Assembly: GCA_029641185.1 (NCBI GenBank)
Contig: JAPWGK010000017.1
Location: 372,001-436,000 of the forward strand
DNA length: 64,000 bases
Direction of reading: 5' to 3'
Source: Pseudofabraea citricarpa
Lineage: Eukaryota; Ascomycota; Leotiomycetes; Helotiales; Dermateaceae
Shown here: piece by piece, positions 11,685 to 23,412 of the stretch
How positions within the stretch are numbered: position 1 is the first letter of the stretch
Layout: every line of letters begins with the position of its first letter
Position numbers and translations under genes: made by a program
Notes under the pieces: model-generated
Told to the model about the DNA's origin: nothing
Databases searched by the model: none
Seen by the model: the letters and a program-made list of their open reading frames with translations, nothing else

Positions 11685-14600
11685 ATGGCAGGCGAGGTCG
11701 AGGTCGAATTGCTCTCCAACCAGGGCATCTCCAACAGGAGCATGTCAGCAGGTACCGCGACGCAGATCCTCGAGTACACCCAATTCAACTTTGCCTGGGT
11801 ACTTCTCGTCGTCTTCCTCGTGGCCTTCACGATCAACAGTATTCTCTCCTCGGAATCTGCCTCCAAATCCATCACACCAACCATAACCGGCCCTGGTGGC
11901 AAGCCCCTCCCCCAAGGAGCCTTGAAGAGCAAGCAGGAGAAGGAGAAACGAAAGCTTCAAGACTTTAGTCCGATCCGCAAGCTCGTCTTCATCTGGCTTT
12001 CAGCCCTCATACTTGCCACATTTGTTGGAAGTGGTGCCAACATTGTCGTCCATGCTCTCGTTGAACGCGAACAAGGATGGTGGTGTGGAAAGGCAGCAGC
12101 TGTAAGTACTCCGCATGGCGAGATGGTGGCAGAACAAGAGCTAAACTTCAACTTCTAGATATACGTGGTGGGAACCACCTTCGTCCACATTCTCTTTATC
12201 ATCTCTCTAGTTGATACTACACCTTCACCCACGATTGCCCATCAAATATCATGGACAGTATGCTTGCTCGGAGAACTCGTGCTGCTGGGTGCATCCATAG
12301 CACTATACACGTCGCCTCATAGGGACACCAACTCGCTGCTATATGCTCACAGAGACGTCCGGAAACAGGCTGACGATTGGGAGATCATTGAGCTTTCCCT
12401 TGATGCGACAAGAGTCTTTCTTTTGGTTCTGATAACCGCCCTATATGCTCTCTTCTCTCTCGAACGATCAAACAGACAGAGAAAGGATTCTCAGTTTGTC
12501 ACTGCCCTGCGTGCGGCCGGAATTAGCGATTCGGATGAGAGCACACCGCTTTTAGCGAACGGACATGCAAATGGAAACGGATACGCTACCACGACTGCGT
12601 CAGTAGAGAATGGGGCTGTCCTTGAGAATGGAAACATTGTTCCTCCTGAGAATGGAACTGCTCCCGAAGGCAGTGCGAACGGTCATGCCGTAACGCCTCA
12701 GCTCGGCCCTGCCGAATCCGCTGCCTTCTACAGGCCCACAGAGGCTCCGAATAGGACCTGGTGGGAATATCTGAAAGGCTATTCTCTCTTCTTTCCCTAC
12801 CTTTGGCCCAGCAAGTCTATCAGACTTAAGCTGATCGTTCTGGTGTGCTTTTTATTAGTTGTGGCACAGAGAGTCATCAACCTCCTTGTGCCCTTGCAAG
12901 TTGGTGTCGTTACCAATGAGCTCGCGGGCAAGGAGGGCGCTCAGGGCATGCCATGGCTCTCAATTTCACTTCTCATCGTCTATAAACTACTTCAAGGCCC
13001 ATCTGGCTTCCTGGGCTCGGCTCGGGCTGCTCTATGGATCCCGATTTCTCAATACTCGTATAACTCGTTGACAACTGCTTCGTTTGAGCATGTCCATTCC
13101 CTGAGTCTGGATTTCCATCTCGGCAAGCGCACAGGAGAAGTTTTATCGGCTCTTAGCAAGGGTAATGCTATCAACAACTTCCTCGAGCAAGTCACTTTCT
13201 CGGTATTGCCCATGCTGTTCGATCTCGTCGTCGCCGTGGGATATTTTGGCATTAGGTTCGATGCGTATTACGCTTTAGTGGTATCTATTATTGCGTTTTG
13301 GTATCTATACCTAACTATTCGCATGGCACAGTGGCGAGCCCAGCAACGCCGCGAGATGGTGAATGCCGATCGAGAAGAAGAAGCAGTTAAAAATGACTCC
13401 ATCATGTCATACGAGACTGTCAAGTATTTCAATGCCGAGCCTTACGAGTTTGAGAGGTATCGCAAAGCAGTCAAGGTTTACCAGATTGCAGAATATAAGG
13501 TCCTACTCTCACTCAATGTCATGAACATCACGCAGAACATGGTTTTCATGTTCGGGCTATTAGCCACCTCCTTTATCGCGGCATACCAAGTCACAACGAA
13601 GCAACGCGAAGTTGGAGATTTCGTTAGTCTGCTCATTTACATGTCGCAACTGCAGGGGCCGTTGAACTTCTTCGGCACTTTTTACCGCAGTATCCAAAGC
13701 GCCCTAATCAGCGGAGAGCGCCTCTTGGAGTTGTTCAAGGAACAGCCCACGGTTGTTGACGAGCCTGACGCGGTCAACGTGCCAACCTGCGAAGGACAAA
13801 TCCGCTTCCAGAACGTCAAGTTTTCATATGACCATCGCAAGCCTGCCCTGCAAAACCTGAGCTTCACGTGCCGCCCAGGTACAACAACTGCTTTGGTAGG
13901 AGAATCTGGCGGTGGAAAGTCCACCGTATTCAGACTTCTTTTCCGGTTTTATAATACCCAAGACGGTAGCATACAGCTCGACGGAAATGATGTCAAGGGA
14001 ATCACAATTGACTCGCTTCGTCGACATATCGGCGTCGTGCCGCAGGATACCATTCTCTTCAACGAGACACTCATGTACAATTTACGTTATGCTAACCAAG
14101 AAGCAACTGATGAAGATATCTATGCGGCTTGCCGTGCAGCTTCTATCCACGACAAGATCATGGCTTTCCCAGACGGGTATGACACAAAGGTCGGCGAGAG
14201 AGGTCTTCGACTAAGTGGGGGCGAGAAGCAGAGAGTTGCTATAGCACGTACGATTATCAAAAATCCACGTATCATCATGTTAGACGAGGCTACTGCGGCT
14301 CTGGATTCAGAGACCGAGGAACATATCCAAGAGGCGCTCAGCACTCTCTCCGAAGGTCGAACAATGCTCGTGATTGCGTAAGTCTTTCCTGCCATGTGAT
14401 ATCATAATACTAATTCGTAACCCAGTCACCGATTATCGACCATTACCAAAGCAGACCAGATTCTTGTTTTGAATGCTGGTGCTGTGGCAGAATCGGGCAC
14501 TCACGAGGAGCTTCTCGCAAAGAAAGGCCGTTATGCCAACATGTGGAAGAAGCAAATTCGCTTTGAACGAGCGGAAGAAGAAGCCAGAGTGCTGTCCGAG

Positions 14601-14912
14601 AGAGCAGATGCTCTTCGAAAACAAGCCCTGTTACGACCTGGTTCTCGAGACGGTGCCACAAGTGAGGATGTAAGCGAGAATGAAGCTGATATTCCTACCG
14701 TCAGTGGTACCCCTGAGTCAGCTACACTTGCTAGCAGAGCTCTCGGCCGTGCGGCCGAAGGTCTTCGTGGTGCTGCGTCCCTGGTTCGTGGTGGAAAGTC
14801 TAGTGACGAGGAGGGGAAGCCGAATGAGAATGGGAAGCATAAAATTGTCAACACGAAGCACGATGATTCTAACTCTTCCGATGATGACGGAAAGCCAGCC
14901 GGTCATCCTTAA
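11685..14912 (+). CDS. hmt1: Vacuolar half-size ABC transporter, HMT1 / heavy-metal tolerance type
   Basis: ABCB-type half transporter. The family (S. pombe Hmt1) moves thiol peptides or their metal complexes into the vacuole. Exons: 11685-12101, 12159-14377 and 14426-14912, with GTAAGT donors and TAG/CAG acceptors. Product about 1040 aa, including the N-terminal membrane extension of about five helices that marks the HMT1 group. A hydrophilic Asn/Gly/Ala-rich insert (around residues 260-330) follows, then the six-helix ABC transmembrane domain. In the nucleotide-binding domain the Walker A motif is GESGGGKST (about residue 720), the signature LSGGEKQR (about 824) and Walker [13 protein letters not shown]. 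The second intron splits the conserved VIA-HRLSTI switch region, which supports the splice call. The C-terminal tail is charged and Ser-rich. Substrate is inferred from the family. A long pyrimidine-rich leader precedes the gene. Confidence 0.92.
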
Positions 14913-15540
14913 CCTAACTCCACTCGTTATTCCATTTGGAAAAATTGGTCACAACCATGGAGGTGTACATATACAGAACCTCAGCGGATAGGTCCCCCAA
15001 TTGATGTTTATCACACGCAGGATACATTATCCCCGATACGTTTGTCCGCATCATCACATGCAACCTGATGGGTTTGAAAGAGCCTACTCACTGTACCTTT
15101 GCTCTACACTTCCATGCATACTTGCTTCTACCATACATGTTGTTTAATAAGATTTCCCTCACAAGGTCCGACGGGAAGATTACAGGAAAATGGGGATCGG
15201 CGGAGGGTAGCGTTTCGAATTTTTTGCGTTTTCTTGATTACATTTATCCAGAGGGTCTTTAAGGACTCCTAAACGGAGTGGTATCATAGCATGGTCTCTT
15301 TCTTTATGGGGGATAAAACGGAAAAAGGCTCGCCGGTTGTGCAGTATCGGCTTTTAGACATAAGATGCAAATCAGAAGATAAACAGGATTTGGTGCTTGA
15401 ACCATGATCCCATCAGTCGCGCCGATCAACGCTTTCGCCTCGTGAACAAATCTTAAATTGACTTCTATACTACAACGCTTCCTCGCAAGTCACTTCATTT
15501 GTATACACCGTGCAACCTCTTCCCCACCAACTACTAGAAT
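14913..15540. other. Convergent intergenic region
   Basis: About 630 bp between the 3' ends of the ABC transporter (plus) and COX4 (minus). No coding potential is seen; it should hold both 3' UTRs. Confidence 0.6.
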
Positions 15541-16569
15541 TTACCGGTACTCAGGGCGGACGAAGTCAGCAAAGGTTTTTGGCTCCTCGTAGTTGTGCGA
15601 ACCATCGCCGTGAGCGTGGTGATCGTCGTGGCCGTGTCCATCGTCGGCTGGACCAACATAATCCATCTTGTAAACACCTCCACACTCAGGGCAGCGCTCG
15701 ATAGGACGATTGCGAGACATCTGACAGGCGGATCGTATAAGCAAAAACGTCACTAGAGATGATTGACGAGATGAACGAGGAACTCACCGTGAGCCAGATG
15801 GTTACGTGGGAGTCGGCTGGGTAGCCGGTGCAGCCAGCGTGCTGCTCATCTCCAAAGGACTTGACCACAATTGGGTTGTCCAACGTGCCTACACAGCTGA
15901 AGGTCAGCGCCTCCGTTTCTCAACTCGGTCCGCGACCAGCCCAGCCAGATGCGTGCTCCGGTGTCCTGGGCCACGCCGTGGCGTGAGGTGAGGTTCTGGG
16001 CATCGCCTACCTTTGCGGGAAGCGTCCAATGGCTTCATGTCGAAGACATCAACGCCCTGCATCTTTCCCAAGATCTCGAATCGCTCGAGACCAGTAGCCT
16101 GCTCGAGGTCGGTCGGCACGGTTCCGGCGAGGGCTCCGGGAGCTAGGAGGTCTTCCTCGCTCTTGACTTCTGTAGACGCGCGAGAAAAAAAATTCCAGAA
16201 TCAGCCCATGTTTTCCCTCTTGGGATTCTCCCTCTCGCTCCCTCTCTTTCCGCTCTCTCTTCTTCCTCTATCCCCAATTGCCAGATCGGAGCTACGCACC
16301 ATCGAACTTCTTAATCTTTCTATCGCTGCTGGTCGTCGCGGGGGTGCTTCCTGCATCGCCTGCGGGCAGCAATCGCCGGTCAGTAGGGTTATCGACAACG
16401 GTTGGGAGCTCTGGGGACCTCCGGGAGAGGCTTGAAAGGGGATGCTGATCTGGGGGCAGGGACGGGGAGCGTACGTACGGCGGATGAAGGAGCTGCTGAA
16501 GCTGCGAGCGACGACAGGGCTGACTGCCGCTCTGCGGGCGGCGGCGAGTGCGGAGCGTTGGAGGAACAT
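15541..16569 (-). CDS. cox4: Cytochrome c oxidase subunit 4 (yeast COX4, mammalian Vb type), mitochondrial
   Basis: Zinc-binding subunit of respiratory complex IV. Five exons on the minus strand: 16479-16569, 16300-16359, 16011-16169, 15788-15888 and 15541-15720. They total 591 nt, giving 196 aa. All four introns are GT-AG and every phase fits (1, 1, 1, 0). The start is the ATG at 16569, which begins an Arg/Ala/Ser-rich mitochondrial presequence (MFLQRSALAAARRAAV...). Family hallmarks are the TDLEQATGLERFEILGKMQG segment, the CTGYPADSH motif, and the CPECG motif followed by YKMDYVGP; these supply the zinc ligands. A His/Asp-rich loop (DDGHGHDDHHAHGDG) precedes the conserved C-terminus ending in VRPEYR. 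It is convergent with the transporter. Five exons in a 196-aa gene is intron-dense. Confidence 0.93.
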
Positions 16570-17419
16570 GGCGGGCTTCAATTGCTGCTTTGCTGTCGTG
16601 TGGAATGATACGATAATTGAGGTTGGATCAGAGCCCGCCCAGCTTTGACGAATCGTCTTCCTAGCGTGCTCGTCATGTGACGTCCCTGCTCGCTTGCCTG
16701 GGTTGCGTCGGTGTTGGATTGCAAATCCGTGCCTTCTCAGCTTTTCTTCTCGTTTTTGAAGCAGCGATGTGAGATTTTCGTGGTTTACAAGTTAGATCTG
16801 TATTCGGAACTTGGTTATTTGCCTCTGGCCTCTGGCTTTCCTCTTATTCGTCATATCTGCTGTGCAATTGAGAGCTATCGGCGTCACGCCAGTTTTTTTC
16901 TCTCGTCGCCAAGGTGCAACGGCATCTCAAGCGATGCCATTTTGTTGTTTGATCTTTCTGTGTTCATCTATGACTTTTAAAGACTTGCGAAATCCTTTTC
17001 CTTCACCAAAAAAACACAATCAAAATCTCTCAGAAGTCTTGCAAGAGGTCCATTGTCACATTCTGGCCAGGAAAATGATGTTTCCATCGTGGGTACTGCT
17101 CCGCGGCTATCACCAACTAGCTTTGTATACTAACCTACTATTACCTCCTCAAATTAAGGGTTGATTTGGTTCTTGCATTATGTAGTAGTAATTCGATGCT
17201 TGTTTTCTCTCAACGTAGAATGTTTCTTCTCTGATAGGGTACTATGATTTTGTATCATTTGGCATCTTGCTATTTTCATTGGTTCGTTGTTTTCTTTTCA
17301 ACAATTGAGCATGAAACTATTGAGCAAACTTGGACTTTCTATAGTAGTGCCAGGGCCTGTAACTTCATTCTAGTTCATTCAGGAATAGAATCATAGGTAC
17401 TCTGAATCATATATTTACT
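16570..17419. other. Intergenic region, COX4 promoter side, start of AT-richer sequence
   Basis: Contains the COX4 promoter just above 16,570. Base composition then falls toward AT, marking the edge of the accessory island. No gene was recognised. Confidence 0.5.
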
Positions 17420-18012
17420 TTAGTCCTTTGGATAATTTTCGAACGATTTTGTAGCAAGCATTACTTGTAGCCTAAGATTGATTGGAGTTGGATTCTTTGG
17501 AAACACACTTGTCGTCTTTCGGATTGTACTTACAAGCTCTTCAATATCATCGATTTCCACGTTGCCATACTTCCCATTTCTGGAAACTTTTATAGAGCTC
17601 TTCCAAGTCAAACTTTTTGTTGCTCTGTCGAGTGCACAATAGATGTGCCTGGAGGTAATAGAGCCTGAACTTAATATTAGTGTTAGAACTTGAATTATAA
17701 GGTTTCACCCAAAATGTACTCTAAAATGCTGGGTCAATAAATTCAATACGATCTGTCGTCAATTGGGTTCGAGGTTCGCGTCGTCTCTCCTGACTAGATA
17801 AACATCAGCTTCGTCAAGTAAGAGGGCGGCATGCCGTGTTTGACAGACTTCTGGAATTTTCGCCAAACTATGACTTGTATCGGATGACCTAGTAACAAAC
17901 AAGTTCAGCAGATCATGTACAGAAATTTATGCGTCACCTCTGCCATAATTTATGCTGTGGGGGTCTTTGCCACCCCGGTGGTCCTGTCAAGAGTCCAATC
18001 AAGAGTTTATCT
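17420..18012 (-). pseudogene. Decayed AAA+ ATPase pseudogene
   Basis: Minus-strand fragments spell parts of the same AAA+ family as the intact gene at 28.9 kb, but in different frames and with stops. Around 17,970-18,012 a LLTGPPG stretch runs into Walker A; the GK half, read as KTPTA then a stop then IMAEVTHKFLY, is in another frame. At 17,761-17,838 an intact Walker B reads LLLDEADVYLVRR and ends in a stop 10 codons later. A remnant of the VLEYYDG region (ILEYILG) follows. At 17,420-17,680 the post-sensor part reads ALDRATKSLTWKSS and continues to a stop. Order and spacing match the intact family, so this is a dead copy rather than chance. Fragments further upstream to about 18,740 may belong to it but could not be assigned. 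Confidence 0.65.
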
Positions 18013-19523
18013 GTTTTAGCAATAGATTCATGGAAGCTGTGCTGACCCCGTCCACGAGCTCAAAGTAGGGTGTTCAACAGGCTCTTTTGAGGCTCGGACA
18101 TCACTAATCAAAAACTTTGTCACATCACACAATTTCCATAATCGTTTCGATTGCAAAACTAGCTAGACTAGTCTCAGTTGAAGATATCCAAACAAGTTGC
18201 GATAAGTTTGGTATGAGACTCCAGGCGCCCCAGATTTTATCTTCGAGGTCAAAATCATAAACTATGAATGAATGATCATGGCTATCTCTAAACTCTTCGA
18301 TCCCATATACCTGGAAAATATTTGGAATTATATTATTAGCTGTTCAACACAATCTATCCATGATGGTATCAATCTTTTACCCACGCTGAACTTTCTGAAC
18401 ACGGGATATTTAGCGCTACCCTAGTGCGGGATATTTTGCGTCCAATAGACCATGCTAGGAGTAAAGCAGCTCCAACTTGAACTTCTACGTAGGATCCTCC
18501 AACTGGGTCTGAGTACTGTTACCAAAATAGCCCACAGTATTACATATTATGATTGACGTCCCCAAAGAAGGACCGTGGTAGTTGGCTTGATGACTTCTAA
18601 AGCCGACGAGGCCCATGGTAGCCTCAGTGGATAATATAATGACGTGTGGTTCAATGGCATCCTTCGGAACCTGATATGCTTGCTATCGTGAATATTAAGT
18701 CTTTCGTGCAGGTCAGCAGGCATGAATGAGACTTTCAATGCAGACTTTGCAATATCAAGGATCCAAACTGTAGATCTTCATCGTATCAATGTACATCGAG
18801 CCTTTTCAGGTAGCTACGTCACTCAATTTGTTTGTACTTCCTTCTTCTTCCAGATTAGTGTTTTAGCAAGTTTCCGCGTTTTTTGCATCTGACCTGCCGT
18901 TGAGCCTTTTTCGATTGTAATCGTCACTTAATCCTATTATTAGCGATATTTTTATGAATGAAGTCGACCCCAAAGAAATACCTCGACTTAGGATTGAAGT
19001 AAGGCAGAAAATATAAGAACTGGTCCTTGTTCTCCTCAAATTCAATCAACACAGTCTCTAGCTAGCTTTGCAGCCGAGAAACCATTAAGCGAGCAGATTA
19101 GTCGCCACTGTTGGACACTATTTAATCACGCCTAAGACTGGTAAGATTTCATCTTCCTTACACTTCACAAGACCAGTCAAATTCATCCCTAAGCCCGATA
19201 CTCTTCTTCCTTAATATTTGGAATCACGAGCTGATTACAATGTCACGCACAGTCACTGGTATACTAGGTGTGAACTTCCTAGAGACCATCAAACAAGATA
19301 TACAACTACACAAAAGTGATGACACTTACGATGTTATCTACCTAACGCCAATTCCAAACTCACGACACAATTTCCGCGTCCAGTGTGAAGATTTCCCTAA
19401 TCTAGCTTTTGACAATCCGTCATCTTGGTCCCAGGCTTTACTCTCTTCTTACGCACATATCAACAAAATTCATCCATCCAGTAGCACCAAACCATTTTTT
19501 ATGAGTCGGATTTGCAAGCCATC
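18013..19523. other. AT-rich intergenic region with possible remnants
   Basis: Mostly AT-rich. Short minus-strand open frames (for example 18,547-18,738) look protein-like but have no identifiable family and may extend the neighbouring AAA pseudogene. The last 300 bases carry TC-rich sequence that looks like a leader for the secreted-protein gene at 19,524. An ATG-initiated frame at 19,240-19,599 overlaps that gene in another frame; it is judged to be an upstream ORF or noise. Confidence 0.4.
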
Positions 19524-19952
19524 ATGCGATCAACAGCATCTCAAGCGTGCGGCGGAAAAGCAAGCACAATCTTCTGCCTCATCACAGCCGCCGTTGTAAG
19601 CGCAATAGCAATTCCAACTCAGCACACATCGAACGCAACTACTCTTATGGAGTCACGCCAAGCTGGAAACGCGTATCGTATCGCCGTTTATCAGAATGCT
19701 CAATGTACGGGGGATTCGATCCCATTTTCTGGAGATGCTGATGGTTGTTTCATTGGGCTTGGTGCAGGGGGTGCAGGATTACAACTATTGGCCCTCGACG
19801 CGGATGGGCAGCTCAGTTTTTACAACCAGTTGGGATGTCCTATGCACATAAACGCTGAGGTTGCTGTTTTCAATACAGATGGCGATCAAACTGGGACAGA
19901 CTGTAAGCCTTTACATGGGAACCCAGTCTCGTTCTTTTTCGAGAATGTTTGA
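19524..19952 (+). CDS. Small secreted cysteine-containing protein (effector-like)
   Basis: Single exon, 142 aa. The ATG at 19,524 is followed by a polar/basic start and a hydrophobic core (STIFCLITAAVVSAIA), a likely signal peptide with cleavage near AIA/IPT. The mature part is about 110 aa with four cysteines in QCTGD, GCFIG, GCPMH and DCKPL contexts, which would allow two disulfides, and a Gly-rich central segment. No catalytic motif or membrane segment is seen. Size, secretion signal and cysteine spacing fit small secreted proteins of plant-associated fungi, some of which are effectors, but function is not shown. It lies alone in the AT-rich accessory island beside an AAA pseudogene and a second secreted-protein gene. 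Confidence 0.65.
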   Translation: MRSTASQACGGKASTIFCLITAAVVSAIAIPTQHTSNATTLMESRQAGNAYRIAVYQNAQCTGDSIPFSGDADGCFIGLGAGGAGLQLLALDADGQLSFYNQLGCPMHINAEVAVFNTDGDQTGTDCKPLHGNPVSFFFENV

Positions 19953-21738
19953 GAAGGCGATGAACACTGGTAGCTGCCACTTACACCTACATGCATGATT
20001 TCAATATTCTTGTTATACCACACTCTTTATAGCTTTGGCAAATAGCAACAATACAAGACCCAGGGATGGCTCTGATGACTCACTCAAATAGAAACAGTAG
20101 AGCCCAGCCCTCAGTCTATGTTTTTATGTTTCGCGTCCTTTTCTTCTCAGCTCTACCCCAGAAGATTGCATGTAAATGTTGCCAATGAGTTATTTATCTA
20201 CACCCACATATATCTTGGTACCATTAAGCACCGAGTTTTGACTCCGTGCGTCCAAGTGCGTTTAAAAATAGTTCTCTTGTCAAACCGTGACAGCAAGCAT
20301 CGGGTTTCTGGCCGATTTCAAAGCACTAATTTATAGAGTTTCAGTGATTTGGTGGTTTAGATAGGGAATAGGTCGATGTATGAGCTCCTCTTAATGCTGC
20401 CCCTGCCCCGCTCGTTTTCAAGAAATAGAAAAGTTCTCATCAGAGCATGATGTCGCTTTGGAGATATAACCAGGCACTCAGGCTTGAAGCTGATTTCAAA
20501 TAACAGGCAAAAGGAATTTACGTGAGATTGGAGATCAGGTATCAAAAATCTTGACAAATTTGCTATTGACATTATTTACTTGCCTCATACCGAGCAGGTT
20601 CAGGCACTTATTTACTCCCATCTGTCATATACATGCAACATCGGCTGAATTTGGATACTTATCAGGAAAGATATGACAACGAGAAGCGGGCCCATTCAGC
20701 CCAAGCATATACTCCCACATTTCTGATACCTCTTTCGTACATCTCTTGTAACTTGCTTTTCGGGTGTCTAACACATTCGATATCTACTTTCAGGGAATAG
20801 CACCTCAATCCCTCCTGGGAACCCTTTAGATTGTAATTACTAAGATTTGAGCCTGGATTTTGATGAGGGCCTTTTTGACTGACACGGAGTGTTGAGTTGG
20901 TTGAGTAAAAGGGGTGCATTCCTAAGCCCATATAGTCCAAGAAAAAAAGGCCTAAAATTTCTGAGAGTGCCAGTATAGCATTCAGCTCTCACCTTCGATA
21001 TTCGGCAAATACTTATATATACTCTCGATCGACGCAAAACAAATTTCCAAACAAGTATCAATATGGGGGATTGCAAGTCAAGCTTCCTCTCCCAAATTCC
21101 AATTCCGTGACTTAGTCGGTTCAATTCTAACGTCCATGTGATTATCAGCAGGTGCACTAAAGAAGCTCATACAAACCCTGTTGGCCCTTATTTAACAGAT
21201 GGCGTCGAGGACTGGATAGCTGAATAATTCTAAGCGATTCGCTACGGATGACAGATGATTCGAGGAGACAGCAGAAGCTTGAGTTCTTTGATGTTGAAGG
21301 CATTACAATTTGATGCCGGTTCAATCGATAGCCAAAGGTTAGCTTGAAACTGAAAAAAGAAGATGTCATATAGATGAGTCAAGTTTAAAGTCTTTCTTTC
21401 GAGATCGCTGCTCGCTTAGTTTACCTTCCCTAAGATAAAGCCATTCCAAAATGAGTTGGTATGAGCTTAGGGGTCACGTTGATTATGAATGACATGTAAA
21501 ATACCTGGCTTAGAGGCGAATGAACTACGAAACGGTGTTCTAAAGTTTTTATCACATCCACTATGGACAAGTTAGAAAACCTCTGAAGGTACCCTCTTTC
21601 GAACTCGATATCTTTTTGGCAAAGGCCTAGGTATGAATATTAAAATCTACAAAGTAGTTGCTAAAAGTATGTACATAATGGGCATTGAAATAATATCTAC
21701 CCTTTCCCCCCTGATCAGGGACATTGATCTTTGTGCAC
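19953..21738. other. AT-rich intergenic region, no gene recognised
   Basis: About 1.8 kb. Minus-strand frames between 20,357 and 21,369 are interrupted by stops and match nothing I recognise; they could be remains of an old gene. No RNA gene was seen. Confidence 0.4.
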
Positions 21739-23323
21739 TCAGCAAGAACCTTGGGGTGAAATAATAGAAGACACCCCGGAAGTGATATTACGACCTTCTG
21801 CTTCGACGCGAATATATTGGGGTGATCCTCCTATGCTTGTCATGGTCTCGAAACCTGTTTTCTCAACGCGGCCAGCTCTTGTGAGATTGGCCTGGGTATT
21901 TCCGCTGTAAACGTTATAAGATTGGACCTCCGTTGCACCATTCCAGCTCATGTATACCAATGTTTGATTGCTGGCCTGGTCGATGCATGCAAACGCATTT
22001 GGTGGGCTCTTTGGTCGACCAACCCATGGGAGACGGTATCCGCGGTAGGACTGGACGGTATTGTTTGGTCCGAATTGTGCCGTCATCACACAGGATCCAT
22101 TTACACTATACTCCTTGATCTTTGGAGTAGAACCGTACCCCATCACAACATGGTTATCGTCAAGCAGTTGAAGATTTCCTTGAGAGACAGCGTAGATGGG
22201 ATCACTGGGATCGAAGAATTCTTGGGTAAGAGTTGCTTTCCATGTCTCTGTATTCAGCGTCATGAATACTCCGGTAGTTTGTTGGGTGCCACTGACGATA
22301 GCAGAGTTTGCATTGTTGTGGATGCTAATCAAAACAGTGTTATTACCCTCGTGATGAATGCGAGCGTCATGCTGATAAGAGAAAGATAGTCCAGGTCCAA
22401 GTTCGAAATCACCACCAGTTTTTCCCTACTTCATGTTAGTCCAACTTCATGCATTGTGAGCGCAGTGGATAATATACCTCTAAGGTCCAGTCCACGCTAC
22501 CATCCAGTGCGATTTTAAAGAGAGAGGAGTAGTATCTTGAAGAGACTACGTATGATCCATCTTGGAATTTCTCAACTGAGTTGATGTGGAAGGGGCCCCA
22601 AGGATAAGACTGATTTCTTCCCAAATCATCCAAAGGATAGAATGTAAGCGCATCCGATAGAGGAATCTGATCAGTATGATCCAGAGAGTTCCATTGGAAA
22701 AGGACCTCGTTTGTTTTAATGTCAATCTCATAGAATAGAGAATCAGCTACCCAGCCATCTTCAGGTCCACCGACGGAAGTCAAATCGGCTTGAGTAACAT
22801 TAACTGCAGTAACTAGCATCGTGCCTTGAGGGGTAATAAGAGCTTCATGGATGTCAATCCATGAGAAAATTTGAGTCGCATCAACCTCTGGCATGGTCAC
22901 GAAACCTGCATTTTCAATGGTAACATTGTAGATACTCTCATACGAGTCATCAAGGATCTGAATTATTCCTAATCCAAATCCAAATGGCTCAGAGAAGGCC
23001 ACACCATTGAAGTAAGTGATAACCGGCTTTCCATCCAGAAGTTGTGCTCTATATGCGCTCAGGTCCCCGTAAGGGCTCTGCCAGATGAGCTCGTTTTCAT
23101 CCGACATGATGAACAAGCTATAGTTATGCGCAAGGCTTCCATTTTGATCGAAAAATAGGTATCCAGGAGATGTTGGTCCCGACTTGGTGATTTTCAAGGA
23201 GGGGGGTTCCATGGGGCTAGATTTGTATGTCTGCCATGGCCATACGTCAGTGTCGGCGGCATTGACTGGGAGAGTCCCCAGGAGGCAGACAAGCGAAGAA
23301 GCGAGGAACGTCGAGAAATGCAT
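21739..23323 (-). CDS. Secreted arylsulfotransferase-like (ASST) protein
   Basis: Two exons on the minus strand, 22478-23323 and 21739-22425, joined in phase 0 across a 52-bp intron with a GTATAT donor, a CTAAC branch site and a TAG acceptor. Product 510 aa. An N-terminal signal peptide (MHFSTFLASSLVCLLGTLPVNA) predicts secretion. The sequence then shows the beta-propeller-like repeats of the fungal arylsulfotransferase family (ASST; the Arylsulfotransferase_2 Pfam type), including SPGYLFFD, WPWQTYKS, HINSVEKFQDGSYVVSSRY and HDARIHHEGNNTVLISIHNN. Many N-glycosylation sequons agree with secretion. Bacterial relatives transfer sulfate between phenols, but most fungal members are uncharacterised, so activity is uncertain. 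A TATATATA element lies about 75-90 bp upstream of the start. The gene sits in the AT-rich island. Confidence 0.82.
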
Positions 23324-23396
23324 GTCTGGTTCTCTTCTCTTGCTGAGCAAAAACGAATGGAGAATGGAGATACAACAATTCCAAGTATGGGGGTAT

Positions 23397-23412
23397 GTAT
23401 ATGTATATATAC
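23397..23412 (-). promoter_or_regulatory. TATA element of the arylsulfotransferase-like gene
   Basis: On the minus strand a run of TATATATA lies about 75-90 bp upstream of the ATG at 23,323, a usual distance for a TATA box with a short leader. Confidence 0.5.

Noticed and set aside
17755..17790. tRNA gene suggested by a GGTTCGAGG string
   Set aside because: No cloverleaf can be formed around it and it lies inside the AAA+ pseudogene.
19240..19599. 119-aa plus-strand frame before the secreted-protein gene
   Set aside because: Overlaps the signal-peptide-coding region in another frame and has no domain; more likely upstream leader sequence.
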